Shown: piece by piece, positions 36,277 through 45,985 of the stretch
Position numbering within the stretch: the first letter of the stretch is position 1
Layout: the number at the start of each line of letters is the position of its first letter
DNA from: Arthrobacter hankyongi
GTDB lineage: Bacteria; Actinomycetota; Actinomycetes; Actinomycetales; Micrococcaceae
DNA length: 64,000 nucleotides
Direction: 5' to 3'
Assembly (NCBI RefSeq): GCF_022012395.1
Contig: NZ_JAKLTQ010000002.1
Coordinates: forward strand, 310,001 to 374,000
The notes under the pieces: generated by a model
Told to the model about the DNA's origin: nothing
Seen by the model: only the letters and a program-made list of their open reading frames with translations
The model's database searches: none
Program-made: the position numbers and the translations under genes

Positions 36277-38049
36277 CTACCCACCGCTGCCTTCCCCGGG
36301 GCCGGCGGACGGCCGCCGGCGGCCCGGTTCCGGCCCGTCCGCGTGCGGCCGGACCGCCAGGGCCTCCTCCAGCCCGGCTCCGGCTTCCGCCGCCCTTTCC
36401 GGTTCGACGACGGCGGTGGTGGCCAGCCCCGCGGTTGCCCCGGCGGAGGCAGCTTTCTCCTCCGTGACGCGCTCATGCCGGGTCTTGGTGCTCAGCGGCA
36501 GGTTCGGCAGGAACGCCACGGCCAGGAGGGTGAGCAGCCCCAGCGGAGCAGCGACCAGGAATACCCTGGCCACGGCGTCGCCATAGATGCCCTCGATGAT
36601 CCCGCGCAGCGGTTCGGGCAGTTCGTGGACCACCGGCACGGTGCCGCTGGCAAAGCCCTGCGCGATCTCGGCCCCCCGGATACCCAGCGAGGCGATGGCC
36701 GTGCCGATCCGGTCCGCACGCTCGGCGAACAGCTCCGGGATCCTGGCGGCCAGCAACGCCCCGAGGGCGGCGACGCCGACGGTGCCGCCGAGGCTGCGGA
36801 AGAAGGTGACGGCGGAGCTGGCCACCCCGAGCTCGCGCTGCGGCACCGCGTTCTGCACCACCAGCACCAGGTTCTGCATCACCATGCCGACGCCGGCGCC
36901 GAGCAGGAACATGTAGGCCGAGACGAGCAGGAAATTGGTGTCGTAGTGGATGGTGCCGAGCAGGAACAGGCCCGCGGTCTGCAGCGCCGCTCCGGTGACC
37001 ACGAAGGCCTTCCACTTGCCGCGCTTGCTGATCAGCGCGCCGGCGATGGTGGAGACGATCAGCAGGCCGGCCATCATCGGAATGGTCATCAGTCCCGACT
37101 GGGTGGCGTTCGCGCCGCGGGCCAGCTGCATGTACTGGGCCAGGAACACAGCGGTGCCGAACATGGACACGCCTACCGAGATGGACGCGATGACGCTGAG
37201 CGTGAAGGTGGCGTTGCGGAAGAGCTGGAGGTTGATCAGCGGCTCGGGCGCCCTGAGCTCGACGGCGGTGAAGGCGGCGAGGGCGGCCACGGCGCCGCCG
37301 ACCATCCACGCAGTGGTGGCACTGGCCCAGTCGAAGCTGTTGCCGGCCAGCGAGACCCAGATCAGCAGCAGGGACACGCCGGCCGAGAGCAGGACGATGC
37401 CGGGGTAGTCGATCCTGACCCGGCGCGGCTCCAGCCTGGGCAGGTGCAGCGTCCGCTGGATCAGGAAAATGGCGACGACGGCGAACGGCAGCGCGATGAA
37501 GAAGTTCCAGCGCCAGTTGATCGTGTCGGTAATGAAGCCGCCCACCAGCGGCCCGCCCACGGTGCCCAGCGCCATCACGGCGCCGAACAGGCCCATGTAC
37601 TTGCCGCGGTCCCGCGGGCTGATGATGTCTGCCATGACGATCTGGCTCAGTGCGGCCATGCCGCCGCCGCCCAGGCCCTGGAACACGCGCATGGTGATCA
37701 GCATCGTGGTGTCCTGGGAGAACCCGGCGATGGCTGAGGACAACACGAATACGGCCAGGGCCAGCTGCAGCAGCAGCTTGCGGTCGAAGAGGTCCGCCAG
37801 CTTGCCCCAGATCGGGGTGGAGATGGTGGTGGCCAGCAGCGTGGCGGTGACCACCCAGGTGTAGGCGGTCTGGTCGCCGTGCAGGTCCGAGACGATGACC
37901 GGCAGCGAGGTGCTGACCACGGTGCCGGCCAGGATGGAGACAAACATGCCCATCAGCAGGCCGGTCAGGGACTGCAATACCTGCCGGTGCGACATGGCGG
38001 CGGGGGCACGGTGTTCCCCGGCCGGGGGCGAAGGGGGCGGCGAAGACAC
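36277..38049 (-). CDS. DHA2-family (EmrB/QacA) multidrug exporter, 14-TM
   Basis: 590 residues with 14 hydrophobic segments. Motif C-like GGPLVGGFI near residue 160; TM1 motif AGTVVSTSLPVIVSDL; motif A GKLADLFDRKLLL. A Ser/Pro-rich N terminus of about 18 residues and a long charged tail (about 70 residues) are extra. The GTG at 38049 is chosen since AGGAG lies seven bases upstream; an inner ATG lacks this. Function: proton-coupled export of lipophilic or cationic compounds (family knowledge). Transcribed with its MarR regulator. Confidence 0.85.
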   Translation of the reverse strand: MSSPPPSPPAGEHRAPAAMSHRQVLQSLTGLLMGMFVSILAGTVVSTSLPVIVSDLHGDQTAYTWVVTATLLATTISTPIWGKLADLFDRKLLLQLALAVFVLSSAIAGFSQDTTMLITMRVFQGLGGGGMAALSQIVMADIISPRDRGKYMGLFGAVMALGTVGGPLVGGFITDTINWRWNFFIALPFAVVAIFLIQRTLHLPRLEPRRVRIDYPGIVLLSAGVSLLLIWVSLAGNSFDWASATTAWMVGGAVAALAAFTAVELRAPEPLINLQLFRNATFTLSVIASISVGVSMFGTAVFLAQYMQLARGANATQSGLMTIPMMAGLLIVSTIAGALISKRGKWKAFVVTGAALQTAGLFLLGTIHYDTNFLLVSAYMFLLGAGVGMVMQNLVLVVQNAVPQRELGVASSAVTFFRSLGGTVGVAALGALLAARIPELFAERADRIGTAIASLGIRGAEIAQGFASGTVPVVHELPEPLRGIIEGIYGDAVARVFLVAAPLGLLTLLAVAFLPNLPLSTKTRHERVTEEKAASAGATAGLATTAVVEPERAAEAGAGLEEALAVRPHADGPEPGRRRPSAGPGEGSGG

Positions 38050-38075
38050 AGTGGTACTCCTGCGGGCTGGCGAAA

Positions 38076-38125
38076 ATGGTTGTCTTTTGTCAACCATAAG
38101 CAAGTTGGTTGATTTACGCAACCAA
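38076..38125. promoter_or_regulatory. Two MarR-type operators at the exporter promoter
   Basis: Site 1: ATGGTTG-N8-CAACCAT (38076-38097). Site 2: TTGGTTG-N7-CAACCAA (38105-38125). Both share the half-site TGGTTG/CAACCA and are about 28 bp apart centre to centre. On the minus strand TTGCGT, 17 bases and TATGGT make a possible promoter within them. Confidence 0.65.
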
Positions 38126-38274
38126 TTGTCATCGCCCGCGCCGGCCGGGGCATTGGCGCCGCCACCGTCCGGGAAGTGAGCTGCCCGGGGTCCCCGTGCG
38201 CGAAGCGCGCGGGGCAGGCAGCGAATGCTAGCCTTTCGGTCAAGGCTGTCCCGCACCCCCAAAGGAGCGAACCG

Positions 38275-38757
38275 ATGCGTGCCTCTACCCTCGCCAAGAC
38301 CGCCCTCGCGACCACCGCTGCGGCAGCGGCCGGCTCGGTCGCCACCGAACCCTCCGGCAGCTGGTACCTCAGCCTGCGCAAGCCACCCTTCCAGCCGCCC
38401 TCCGCCGTCTTCCCCATCGTCTGGACGGCCCTCTACGCGGATATTGCCCTGACCGGAGCCAAGGCGCTGGACGGACTGGCGGACCGGAACCAGCCGGCAG
38501 AACGCCGCCGCTACCGGCGTGCGCTGGCCGCGAACCTGCTGCTCAACGGCGCCTGGAGCTGGCTGTTCTGGCGTGCCCGCAGCCCGTGGCTGGCTGCCGC
38601 GGAATGCGCGGTGCTGGCCGTCAGCAGCGCCGACCTGGTCCGGCGTACCGGCCGGATCTCGCCGGCAGCGGGCGCCGCACTGGCGCCGTACGCGCTGTGG
38701 TGCGGCTTTGCGACCGTGCTCACGACGGCGATTGCGCGGCGCAATCCGGGACGCTGA
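38275..38757 (+). CDS. tspO: TspO/MBR-family membrane protein
   Basis: 160 residues, five membrane helices. Family marks: SWYLSLRKPPFQPPSAVFPIVWTALY in loop 1/TM2, NLLLNGAWSWLFWRARSPWLAAAE in TM3-4. TspO proteins bind porphyrins and other tetrapyrroles and may degrade or transport them under stress. ATG 38275 follows AAAGGAG. It faces away from the exporter; their shared region has no clear link between them. Confidence 0.88.
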   Translation: MRASTLAKTALATTAAAAAGSVATEPSGSWYLSLRKPPFQPPSAVFPIVWTALYADIALTGAKALDGLADRNQPAERRRYRRALAANLLLNGAWSWLFWRARSPWLAAAECAVLAVSSADLVRRTGRISPAAGAALAPYALWCGFATVLTTAIARRNPGR

Positions 38758-38940
38758 CCACCCGATGTCGACGCCGGCGTCTGCGCCGGGGCGGGGTATG
38801 GCGGTTTTCCGGCCGTCACATGGTGTCGTTATTCGTTTCAGCTATTCCCAACTCCGCAGGAACGGCATATGGTTCGATGACGCAACTAGTGTGAATTTCG
38901 ACATAACGCCGCCACAACATTGGGGTGTTGGAGGGGGATC

Positions 38941-39213
38941 ATGAACCATCGGCTGCACGAAGCCTTAGCCATCCTCGGGGATATCGATGCCGAAGACGCC
39001 AGCACCGATGCGCGGGGCCGGCGTGCCCATGCGCGCGTCATCGCCACGATTGAGTTTGCCGACGAAGTATCCGGCCTCCGGCGCGAGCAGCGGATTGCGA
39101 ATCTGCTGACGCTCGCCCAGCTGGGCAAAAAGGACTCCCAGGCGGCTCTGGACGAGGCCCGGCGCCTGCTGGCGCTGGACAAAGACTCCAAGGCCCTGAA
39201 AGGCGTCGCCTGA
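38941..39213 (+). CDS. Small hypothetical protein
   Basis: 90 residues, wholly helical in appearance, with many Ala, Arg and Glu/Asp and no Cys or membrane segment. It has GGAGGGGG six bases before ATG 38941, a good ribosome binding site, and a codon pattern like its neighbours, so it is likely real. I recognise no domain. It is followed 136 bp later by the transhydrogenase operon. Confidence 0.6.
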   Translation: MNHRLHEALAILGDIDAEDASTDARGRRAHARVIATIEFADEVSGLRREQRIANLLTLAQLGKKDSQAALDEARRLLALDKDSKALKGVA

Positions 39214-39349
39214 CCTGACCGCAAGGAGCGATCCGCCGCCGACGCCGGCCCGCACTGAATAGTTGCCCCTGGGCACTCGACCAGCACGCCGCAGCAGGCT
39301 ACTTTGAGTTCAAGTGGTCCCGGCCGCCTGGTTGGAGAGGGGTCGCACG

Positions 39350-40498
39350 GTGCTGATATCACTGCTGCGCGAGCGCGCACCGGAGGAGACCCGGGTTGGC
39401 CTCGTACCGGACGCCGTGGCGAAACTGGCGGCTGCCGGGCACCGGGTACTGCTGGAATCCGGTGCGGGGGCACGGTCGGATTTCGGCGATGCGGAATACC
39501 TGCAGGCCGGTGCCGAAATAGCCACGGACGGCCCGGAGCGCGCCGACCTTGCCGTGTCGGTACGGCCGCCGGCTGGCGAAACCGTGGCCCGGCTGCGCCG
39601 CGGTGCGGCCACCATGTCCTTCCTGCCGGCGGCCCAGTCCCTTGACCTGGTCCGCCAGCTGGCCGGCGGCGGCATCGCCTCCTTCGCGCTGGAGCTGGTG
39701 CCGCGGATTTCCCGGGCGCAGTCGATGGATGCCCTCTCCTCGCAGGCCCTGGTGGCAGGCTACCGCTGCGCCATCGTGGCCGCGGACCTGCTGCCGCGGA
39801 TGTTCCCGCTGAACATGACCGCCGCCGGCACCTTGCAGCCGGCGCAGGTGCTGGTCCTGGGTGCCGGCGTCGCCGGCCTCCAGGCCATCGCCACCTGCCG
39901 GCGCCTGGGCGCCGTCGTGCAGGCCTACGACGTGCGGACGGCCGCGGCCGAGGAGATCCGCTCGGTCGGCGGCAAGCCCGTCGAGCTCAAGCTGGAGACC
40001 CTGGACGGTGCCGGCGGGTACGCCCGCGAGATGACAGCGGAGCGGGCCCGGCGGCAGCAGGAACTGCTGATGCCCTACGTCGCCGCCGCCGACGCGCTGA
40101 TCACCACTGCGGCGGTGCCCGGCCGGCAGGCCCCGCAGCTGGTCACCGCCCAGGCCGTCCGGCAGATGAAGGCAGGCGCCATCGTGGTGGATCTCGCGGC
40201 TGAATCCGGCGGCAATGTGGAGGGTTCGGTGCCCGGGGAGATCGTCCGGATCGGCCAGGCCCGGGTCTGGGGCGGCCGGAACGTCCCCGGCCAGCTGCCC
40301 GGCCCGGCCAGCCGGTTGCTGGCCCAGAACATCGTGAACCTGATCGGCCTGATCACCGATGCCGAGGCAGGGTTCCACGCCGACTTCGCGGACGAGATCG
40401 TCGCCGGCACCTGCGTCACCTACGGCGGGCAGGTCCGCCACGAAGCCACCCGGGCCCTGCTGCAGGGACCGTTGGACGCCGAAAGACCCGCCGGATGA
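39350..40498 (+). CDS. pntAA: NAD(P) transhydrogenase subunit alpha part 1
   Basis: 382 residues. NAD(H)-binding dI component: alanine-dehydrogenase-like fold with LLRERAPEETRVGLVPDAVAKL at the start, the Rossmann loop VLVLGAGVAGLQAIATCRRLGA near residue 170 and the mobile loop GYAREMTAERARRQQ. GTG 39350 follows GGAGAGGGG. It overlaps pntAB by ATGA. With pntAB and pntB it forms the proton-driven transhydrogenase that makes NADPH from NADH. The three-gene split is usual in actinobacteria. Confidence 0.92.
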   Translation: MLISLLRERAPEETRVGLVPDAVAKLAAAGHRVLLESGAGARSDFGDAEYLQAGAEIATDGPERADLAVSVRPPAGETVARLRRGAATMSFLPAAQSLDLVRQLAGGGIASFALELVPRISRAQSMDALSSQALVAGYRCAIVAADLLPRMFPLNMTAAGTLQPAQVLVLGAGVAGLQAIATCRRLGAVVQAYDVRTAAAEEIRSVGGKPVELKLETLDGAGGYAREMTAERARRQQELLMPYVAAADALITTAAVPGRQAPQLVTAQAVRQMKAGAIVVDLAAESGGNVEGSVPGEIVRIGQARVWGGRNVPGQLPGPASRLLAQNIVNLIGLITDAEAGFHADFADEIVAGTCVTYGGQVRHEATRALLQGPLDAERPAG

Positions 40499-40842
40499 AC
40501 GATGCAGTGGTCTGGCTGACCATCCTGGTCCTGAGCATCTTCGTGGGTCTCGAAGTCATTTCGAAGGTCTCCTCCACCCTGCACACGCCCCTGATGTCCG
40601 GCACCAACGCCATCCACGGCATCATCCTGATCGGCGCCATCTCCGTGGCCGGGACGGCGGACTCCGCGCCGGTACTGGTGCTGGGCCTGGTGGCCACGGT
40701 GCTTGCGGCGGTCAACCTGGTGGGCGGCTTCGTGGTCACCGACCGGATGCTCAAGATGTTCACCGCCCGTCGCAAGGCACCACCGAAGAGACTGCAGGAA
40801 GCGCCCGGGAAGGAACCCACCGGGAAGGACAAGGCACCGTGA
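40495..40842 (+). CDS. pntAB: NAD(P) transhydrogenase subunit alpha part 2 (membrane)
   Basis: 115 residues with three membrane helices (about 5-20, 40-55, 62-80) and the conserved SxxLHTPLMSGTNAIHGIILIGA segment. Overlaps the preceding and following genes by four bases each, so the subunits are translated in sequence. Confidence 0.92.
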   Translation: MNDAVVWLTILVLSIFVGLEVISKVSSTLHTPLMSGTNAIHGIILIGAISVAGTADSAPVLVLGLVATVLAAVNLVGGFVVTDRMLKMFTARRKAPPKRLQEAPGKEPTGKDKAP

Positions 40843-42218
40843 TCCCGGTCTGGGTGCAGGTGGTCTACCTGGTCGCCGCGGTCTGCTTCATCCTCGCGCT
40901 CAAGGGCCTGTCCTCACCGAAGACGGCACGGCGCGGGAACCTGATCGGCGCCGCCGGCGCGCTGGTGGCTACCGCCGTCGTCTTCTTCGAACGCCCCCTC
41001 GGCAACATCGTCCCCATCCTCATCGCCGTCGGCCTCGGCGCGGTACTCGGCGCCGTCGGGGCACGGCGCGTGCAGATGACCCAGATGCCCCAGCTGGTGG
41101 CGCTGTTCAACGGCGTCGGCGGCGGCGCTGCCGCCATCGTCGCGGTCGCGGAACTGCACGGCTTCGACCGGGAACCGGCGCCCTCCGCGGTGACGACGAC
41201 GGCGGCAGCCTTCACCGTCGTCGTCGGCGCGGTCAGCTTCGCAGGCTCGCTGGTGACCTTCGCCAAACTGCAGGGACTGATGACCACCCGGCCGGTGGTG
41301 TTCCCCGGCCTGCCGGTGCTGTTCGCGGCCACCATCCTCACGGCCATTGCCGCCATCGTGATCGCGGCGGTGGATCCGGGCCTGATACCGGCGATCGCGC
41401 TGGCCGTGCTGGGGCTGCTGGCCGGCGTGCTGCTGGTGCTGCCCGTCGGGGGAGCGGACGTGCCGATCGTCATCTCGCTGCTGAACGCGTTCACCGGACT
41501 GACCGTCGCGGCCGGCGGCTACGTCCTGGGCAATGTCCTGCTGCTGATCGCCGGCACCTTGGTCGGTGCCTCCGGCACGCTGCTGACCGTGATGATGGCC
41601 CGGGGCATGGGCCGGTCCGTGACCAGCACGCTCTTCGGCGCGCTCCGGGGCGGCTCCACGCTCGGCGCCGGCACGGCGAGCGACCGGCCGGTACGCTCGG
41701 CCACCGCGCAGGACATCGCCATCATGCTCGGCTATGCCAGCCGCGTCATCATCGTCCCGGGCTACGGCCTGGCCGTGGCGCAGGCCCAGCACGCCCTGCG
41801 CGAACTGGTGGACGTGCTGACCGAACGGGGCATCGAGGTGGACTACGCGATCCACCCGGTGGCCGGACGGATGCCCGGGCACATGAACGTCCTGCTGGCC
41901 GAGGCCCAGGTCCCGTACGAGCAGCTGGTCGAGATGGATGACATCAACCCGAGGTTCAAGCACAGCGACGTGGTGCTGGTGGTCGGCGCCAACGACGTGG
42001 TGAACCCGGCCGCGAAGACCACTCCGGGTGCCCCGATCTACGGCATGCCGATCCTGAAGGTGGACGAGGCCAAGCAGGTCGTCTTCATGAAGCGGTCCAT
42101 GCGTCCGGGCTTCGCCGGGATCGAGAACGAGCTGCTGTACGACCCGAAGACGACGCTGCTCTTCGGCGATGCGAAGGAGACCATGGACAAGCTGCTCAGC
42201 GCGGTCAAGGCGCTGTGA
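40839..42218 (+). CDS. pntB: NAD(P) transhydrogenase subunit beta
   Basis: 459 residues: about nine membrane helices, then the NADP(H)-binding domain (GYGLAVAQAQHALREL; YAIHPVAGRMPGHMNVLLAEA; VGANDVVNPAA; KRSMRPGFAGIENELLY). GTG 40839 overlaps the pntAB stop codon (GTGA). A longer frame upstream is only the pntAA/pntAB coding region read in another phase. Confidence 0.92.
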   Translation: MIPVWVQVVYLVAAVCFILALKGLSSPKTARRGNLIGAAGALVATAVVFFERPLGNIVPILIAVGLGAVLGAVGARRVQMTQMPQLVALFNGVGGGAAAIVAVAELHGFDREPAPSAVTTTAAAFTVVVGAVSFAGSLVTFAKLQGLMTTRPVVFPGLPVLFAATILTAIAAIVIAAVDPGLIPAIALAVLGLLAGVLLVLPVGGADVPIVISLLNAFTGLTVAAGGYVLGNVLLLIAGTLVGASGTLLTVMMARGMGRSVTSTLFGALRGGSTLGAGTASDRPVRSATAQDIAIMLGYASRVIIVPGYGLAVAQAQHALRELVDVLTERGIEVDYAIHPVAGRMPGHMNVLLAEAQVPYEQLVEMDDINPRFKHSDVVLVVGANDVVNPAAKTTPGAPIYGMPILKVDEAKQVVFMKRSMRPGFAGIENELLYDPKTTLLFGDAKETMDKLLSAVKAL

Positions 42219-42221
42219 GCG

Positions 42222-42447
42222 TCATCGCTGCGCCACTGCCATGAGTGCAGCCACCGAGCGCTGGGTGGCACTCGCCTTTTGCATGCTCTCCCAGAGTCAT
42301 TGCACTAAAGGCGTCCGATGCCGCGATGCCTGCATGTACATGCAGCGTGACGACGGCGTCCTCGCCTTCTTTGGCCAGCAGTCGGGCGTCATTGGCAACC
42401 TGCCGGAACTGTCTGGCTTTTCAGTAGTCCCCGCCGGACTGCATCAT
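42222..42447 (-). pseudogene. Decayed gene of a HEPN-like actinobacterial protein
   Basis: From an ATG at 42447 the minus strand reads MMQSGGDY, then a TGA stop (42421-42423), then continues in frame with KARQFRQVANDARLLAKE and DAVVTLHVHAGIAASDAFSA, up to CHPAL. The other frame then gives KASATQRSVAALMAVAQR and a stop at 42222. Together these match the start and the end of a common actinobacterial helical protein (YxRKAxxF, VTLxVHAGIAAxDAxxxxxLG) related to HEPN domains, with about 45 middle residues missing, one in-frame stop and one frameshift. It is a dead copy. Confidence 0.5.
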
Positions 42448-42641
42448 CGGCCGGAATCCATCTACTTCAGTACATCCGTGTTTACTTTAGTTTCCGCCCA
42501 GAGTGTGTCCGGCAGCGGCCCGGCCGGGTATCCAGCAGCCTGCGCTGGATGGGCCGCGGCCGTCCGGACTTTGGACATTGAAGGCGGCCGCGTGCACCCG
42601 GTAGCTTGGTCCAAGCACGCACACTGACGATCGGAATACGG

Positions 42642-44426
42642 GTGGCAAAGAAGAGCAGCAAGGGGCGCCCGCACCGGGGCACGCGGGGACCCGGTCACCG
42701 TGGCGACCGGCAGGCTGCGGATCGGCAGGCAGTGTCCGTGAACGACTACCGTGTTGCCCGGGCCATCGAGGCGTTGACCCCGGACTTCGTGCGCTGGTTC
42801 GAGGAGGACATCGGGCCGGCCGAGGACGCACTTACCTGCCTCGGGCTGGTCCAGGCCATCTCCGTGGATTATCAGGAGGAGGCCGGAACCACGGATGTCA
42901 CGGCTTTCCAGGCCGGGCTCCTGGCGGACATGTTCCAGCAGATCGACGACGTCGACCCTGGCATGGTGGACGTGGTGGTCGAAATGTTCCACCTGTACAT
43001 CGACTTCCTGCACGAGACCGGCCGCTGGACCGGCACGGACGAGGATTATGAAGAAGTCCATGCTTTCCTGCTGGGGCAGGCAGGCCCCGGGCTTCCGGTG
43101 ATCGAAATTCCGCAGCTGGACGATGAGCGGGAAGTGCAGGGATTCGCCGCCTTGCCGCTGATCGCCCATGCTCGGGCCCTGCTGGACTGGATCGGCGCCG
43201 GCAGGCCCGTCACCAGCACCGGTGTGCTGCAGCTGAAGGACATCGAGGCAGCCGCCGCGAGCATCGGCGTGGCGGCCCGCGGGATCCGCAAGCGCAGCGC
43301 CGAGGTTCTGGACGCGGCCGGCGACACCATCCTGGCACAGTCGATGCGGGAGGTGCCTTTGCTCTACCCGCTGTGGACGGCGCTCGAGGCCGCCGGCATA
43401 CTCGAGGTCCGTTCCACCAAGGTGGTTCCCGGCGAGGGAGCCCGGCGCTTTCTGGCCGGAAGTCCGGCAGAGCAACTGGAGCAATGCCGCTATGTCACTA
43501 CGTGGTTCCTGCGCCAGGCGGTGCATGCCCGTGGCCTGATCGAGGCCTGGGACCAGGCCGCGGCTACGGTCCTGGTCAGCGTGATCGTGGCGGCCGCCTC
43601 GCCCGAGCCGCCGCTGCTGGATCGCGTCCTGCACCTTGCCGACAATGTGCCGGAGGAGGAGCGGACGGTGGCCATGCTGGCCACGCTGATGCTCCCCGGG
43701 CAGCTGGAAGAGTTGGCCGGACTCGGCCTGCTGGTCCTGGACGATCACGTCCGCGTCCCGGCGGTGGTCATCCAGTGCGTGGCCGGGGCCTTCGAGGACG
43801 AATTCGATCTCGATGTCACCTACCCGGACAGCACCGGACAGCGCGCGGCAGCGGCGCCGTCGTCGGTCTTCCAGCTCAAGATCATGCTCAAAGGTTCCAA
43901 ACCACCCGTCTGGCGGCGGGTGCTCGTCGGCTCCAACATGCGCCTTGGGACCCTGCACCAGGTCATCCAGCTGGTCTTCGGCTGGGAGGACTATCACCTG
44001 CACAGTTTCCGGACCGGTGGTTGGCCCGGGACCGAATACGGGCCGGCAGGCCAGGAGAGACTCCTCGGCGAGCCGCCGGTCAACGAGGACAGAGTCCCGA
44101 TCGGCGAAGTTCTCACCGGCGAAGGGGGCAAGCTCGCCTACACCTACGACTTCGGCGACGACTGGGAGCACATCATCACCCTGGAAAAGATCCTGGCGCC
44201 CGACGGCGGCCCGCTGCCGCGCTGCACCGGCGGCCGGGGTGCGGCTCCGGCCGAGGACAGCGGCGGCGTGTGGGGCTGGATGGACCTAGTGGAGGCCGTG
44301 AACAACCCCGCCGACGAGCGCCACGAGGAACTGCGCGAGTGGCTGGGCCTAGCGCCGGGCGAAACGCTGGACCCGAAGAAGTTCGCCGTTGAGGAGACGG
44401 ACGCCGCCCTCGATGCACTGCGCTGA
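42642..44426 (+). CDS. pRiA4b ORF-3-like domain protein
   Basis: 594 residues. The basic N-terminal ~25 residues are followed by a large helical region of unknown family (about 30-400) and a C-terminal plasmid pRiA4b ORF-3-like domain (about 405-590): VFQLKIMLKGSKPPVWRRVLV, then LGTLHQVIQLVFGWEDYHLHSF and AYTYDFGDDWEHIITLEK, which are its signature. The domain is common on plasmids and in transposon neighbourhoods, but chromosomal copies are frequent and its role is unknown. GTG 42642 has no clear ribosome binding site. Convergent with an MFS gene 17 bp away. Confidence 0.75.
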   Translation: MAKKSSKGRPHRGTRGPGHRGDRQAADRQAVSVNDYRVARAIEALTPDFVRWFEEDIGPAEDALTCLGLVQAISVDYQEEAGTTDVTAFQAGLLADMFQQIDDVDPGMVDVVVEMFHLYIDFLHETGRWTGTDEDYEEVHAFLLGQAGPGLPVIEIPQLDDEREVQGFAALPLIAHARALLDWIGAGRPVTSTGVLQLKDIEAAAASIGVAARGIRKRSAEVLDAAGDTILAQSMREVPLLYPLWTALEAAGILEVRSTKVVPGEGARRFLAGSPAEQLEQCRYVTTWFLRQAVHARGLIEAWDQAAATVLVSVIVAAASPEPPLLDRVLHLADNVPEEERTVAMLATLMLPGQLEELAGLGLLVLDDHVRVPAVVIQCVAGAFEDEFDLDVTYPDSTGQRAAAAPSSVFQLKIMLKGSKPPVWRRVLVGSNMRLGTLHQVIQLVFGWEDYHLHSFRTGGWPGTEYGPAGQERLLGEPPVNEDRVPIGEVLTGEGGKLAYTYDFGDDWEHIITLEKILAPDGGPLPRCTGGRGAAPAEDSGGVWGWMDLVEAVNNPADERHEELREWLGLAPGETLDPKKFAVEETDAALDALR

Positions 44427-44443
44427 GCAGCACATCGCCGGAC

Positions 44444-45973
44444 TCAGTTGCCGATGGGGGGAGGAGCGACGATTTCGGGCTTCGCCTCCTCTTCCTCTTT
44501 CGGCCGGTGCGCCGGCACAGCGACGATGATCGACGCGATGGCGATCAGGACCATGAACACGTTGAACAGCAGGCCGACGGCCCCGCCGAAGCGCAGCGCC
44601 ACATTGTCCTGGCGGCCGAGGAAAATCCCCCAGGACTGGATCAGTTGGGGGTCCACGGCCTGGGCGGCCACGAAGAGCGCGGCGGAGATGGCCACGCCGA
44701 TCGCGTTGCCCAGCGACGAGGCCATCTTGTAAATGCCGGCCGCCGCGCCGACCTGCGCCTGCGGCACGTTGGACAGCGCCGCATCCGTGGATGGCGTGGC
44801 ATAGAAGCCCAGGCCGATGCCGAACAGCGTGAAGCCGATGAAGCTGACCACGATGTACTGGCCGATCAGCAGGAAGGTCATCGAGCACATCAGGATGCCC
44901 ACTGCGGTGATGATGCTCCCCCAGATCATCGGCTTCTTCGGGCCGAAGCGTTGCAGCAGCTTCTCGCCCACCCTGATGGTGGCCAGGATGGCGATCAGAT
45001 AGCCGAGGGTGAGCAGCCCGGACTGCAGCGAATTCATCCCGGCCGCGATCTGAACCAGCCCGAGCGACACGATGAGGGTGCCGGCGGCGCCGTTGAGCAT
45101 GAAATTGGACAGCGTGGCGCCGGTGAAGGTGCCGTTGCGGAACAGCTTCAGGTCGACGAAGGCGCCGCTGCGGCTCGTTTCGATCTGCAGGAAGACCAGC
45201 AGGAACACCACGAACAGGGCGACCAGCACGATCCCGGTCCAGCTCACCCAGCCGATGATCGGGCCCTGCGAGATGTAGATGTTGATCGCCACCAGCATGA
45301 TGATGAAGCAGATCAGTCCCGCCCAGTCGAAGTGGTGCGCCGCGGCCTGCGGATCGGCATCGGCCCGCGACTCCGGGGTGCCGCGGAGCAGGAACAGGGC
45401 CAGCACGGACAGCACGATCGAGATCCAGAAGATGGACCGCCAGCCGAGGAAGGAGGACGCCATCAGGCCGCCGAACAGCGAGCAGAAACCGGACCCGCCC
45501 CACGAACCGATGGACCAGAACGACAGCGCCCGCTGCCGGTCCTTGCCCTCGTAGTAGGTTTTCACCAATGCCATGGTGGAGGGCATGATGCACGCGGCGG
45601 ACAGGCCCTGGACGATGCGGCCGCCGAGCAGCATGGCATCGGTCACCCAGCCAAGGTTCTCCGGGGTGAGCGCGATCAGCAGCGAGCCCAGAATGCTCAG
45701 GTAGATGCCGGCATACATGATCTTGACCCGGCCGATCCGGTCGGCCAGGCCGCCGGCAACAACAATGAAGATGCCGGAGAACAGCGAGGTGAGCGACACG
45801 GCCAGGTTGCCCAGCGTCCGCTCGACGCCGAGCTCGCCCTGGATGCCGGGGATCACATTGAGCAAGGTCTGGGCGAAGAGCCAGAAGTTGATGACGGCCA
45901 GGACAATGCCCAGCAGCCACTTGTCGTTCGGTTTCCAATCGGCCTTGATGCTGGCCGGGACCTGCGTAGCCAC
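44444..45973 (-). CDS. MFS transporter, drug:H+ antiporter type
   Basis: 509 residues, 14 hydrophobic segments. TM2-3 motif A is GGLADRIGRVKIMYAG; SAACIMPSTMALVKTYY is the motif C region; the end is acidic/Pro-rich (EEEEAKPEIVAPPP). Starts 12 bp after the M20 amidohydrolase, so the two are one transcript. The substrate could be the amide that the hydrolase splits or its product; export of drugs is the family default. Confidence 0.83.
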   Translation of the reverse strand: MATQVPASIKADWKPNDKWLLGIVLAVINFWLFAQTLLNVIPGIQGELGVERTLGNLAVSLTSLFSGIFIVVAGGLADRIGRVKIMYAGIYLSILGSLLIALTPENLGWVTDAMLLGGRIVQGLSAACIMPSTMALVKTYYEGKDRQRALSFWSIGSWGGSGFCSLFGGLMASSFLGWRSIFWISIVLSVLALFLLRGTPESRADADPQAAAHHFDWAGLICFIIMLVAINIYISQGPIIGWVSWTGIVLVALFVVFLLVFLQIETSRSGAFVDLKLFRNGTFTGATLSNFMLNGAAGTLIVSLGLVQIAAGMNSLQSGLLTLGYLIAILATIRVGEKLLQRFGPKKPMIWGSIITAVGILMCSMTFLLIGQYIVVSFIGFTLFGIGLGFYATPSTDAALSNVPQAQVGAAAGIYKMASSLGNAIGVAISAALFVAAQAVDPQLIQSWGIFLGRQDNVALRFGGAVGLLFNVFMVLIAIASIIVAVPAHRPKEEEEAKPEIVAPPPIGN

Positions 45974-45985
45974 GGACCCAACTCC

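Noticed and set aside
39314-39350. Upstream start for pntAA
   Set aside because: It adds 12 residues with no family counterpart, while GTG 39350 has GGAGAGGGG at proper distance.
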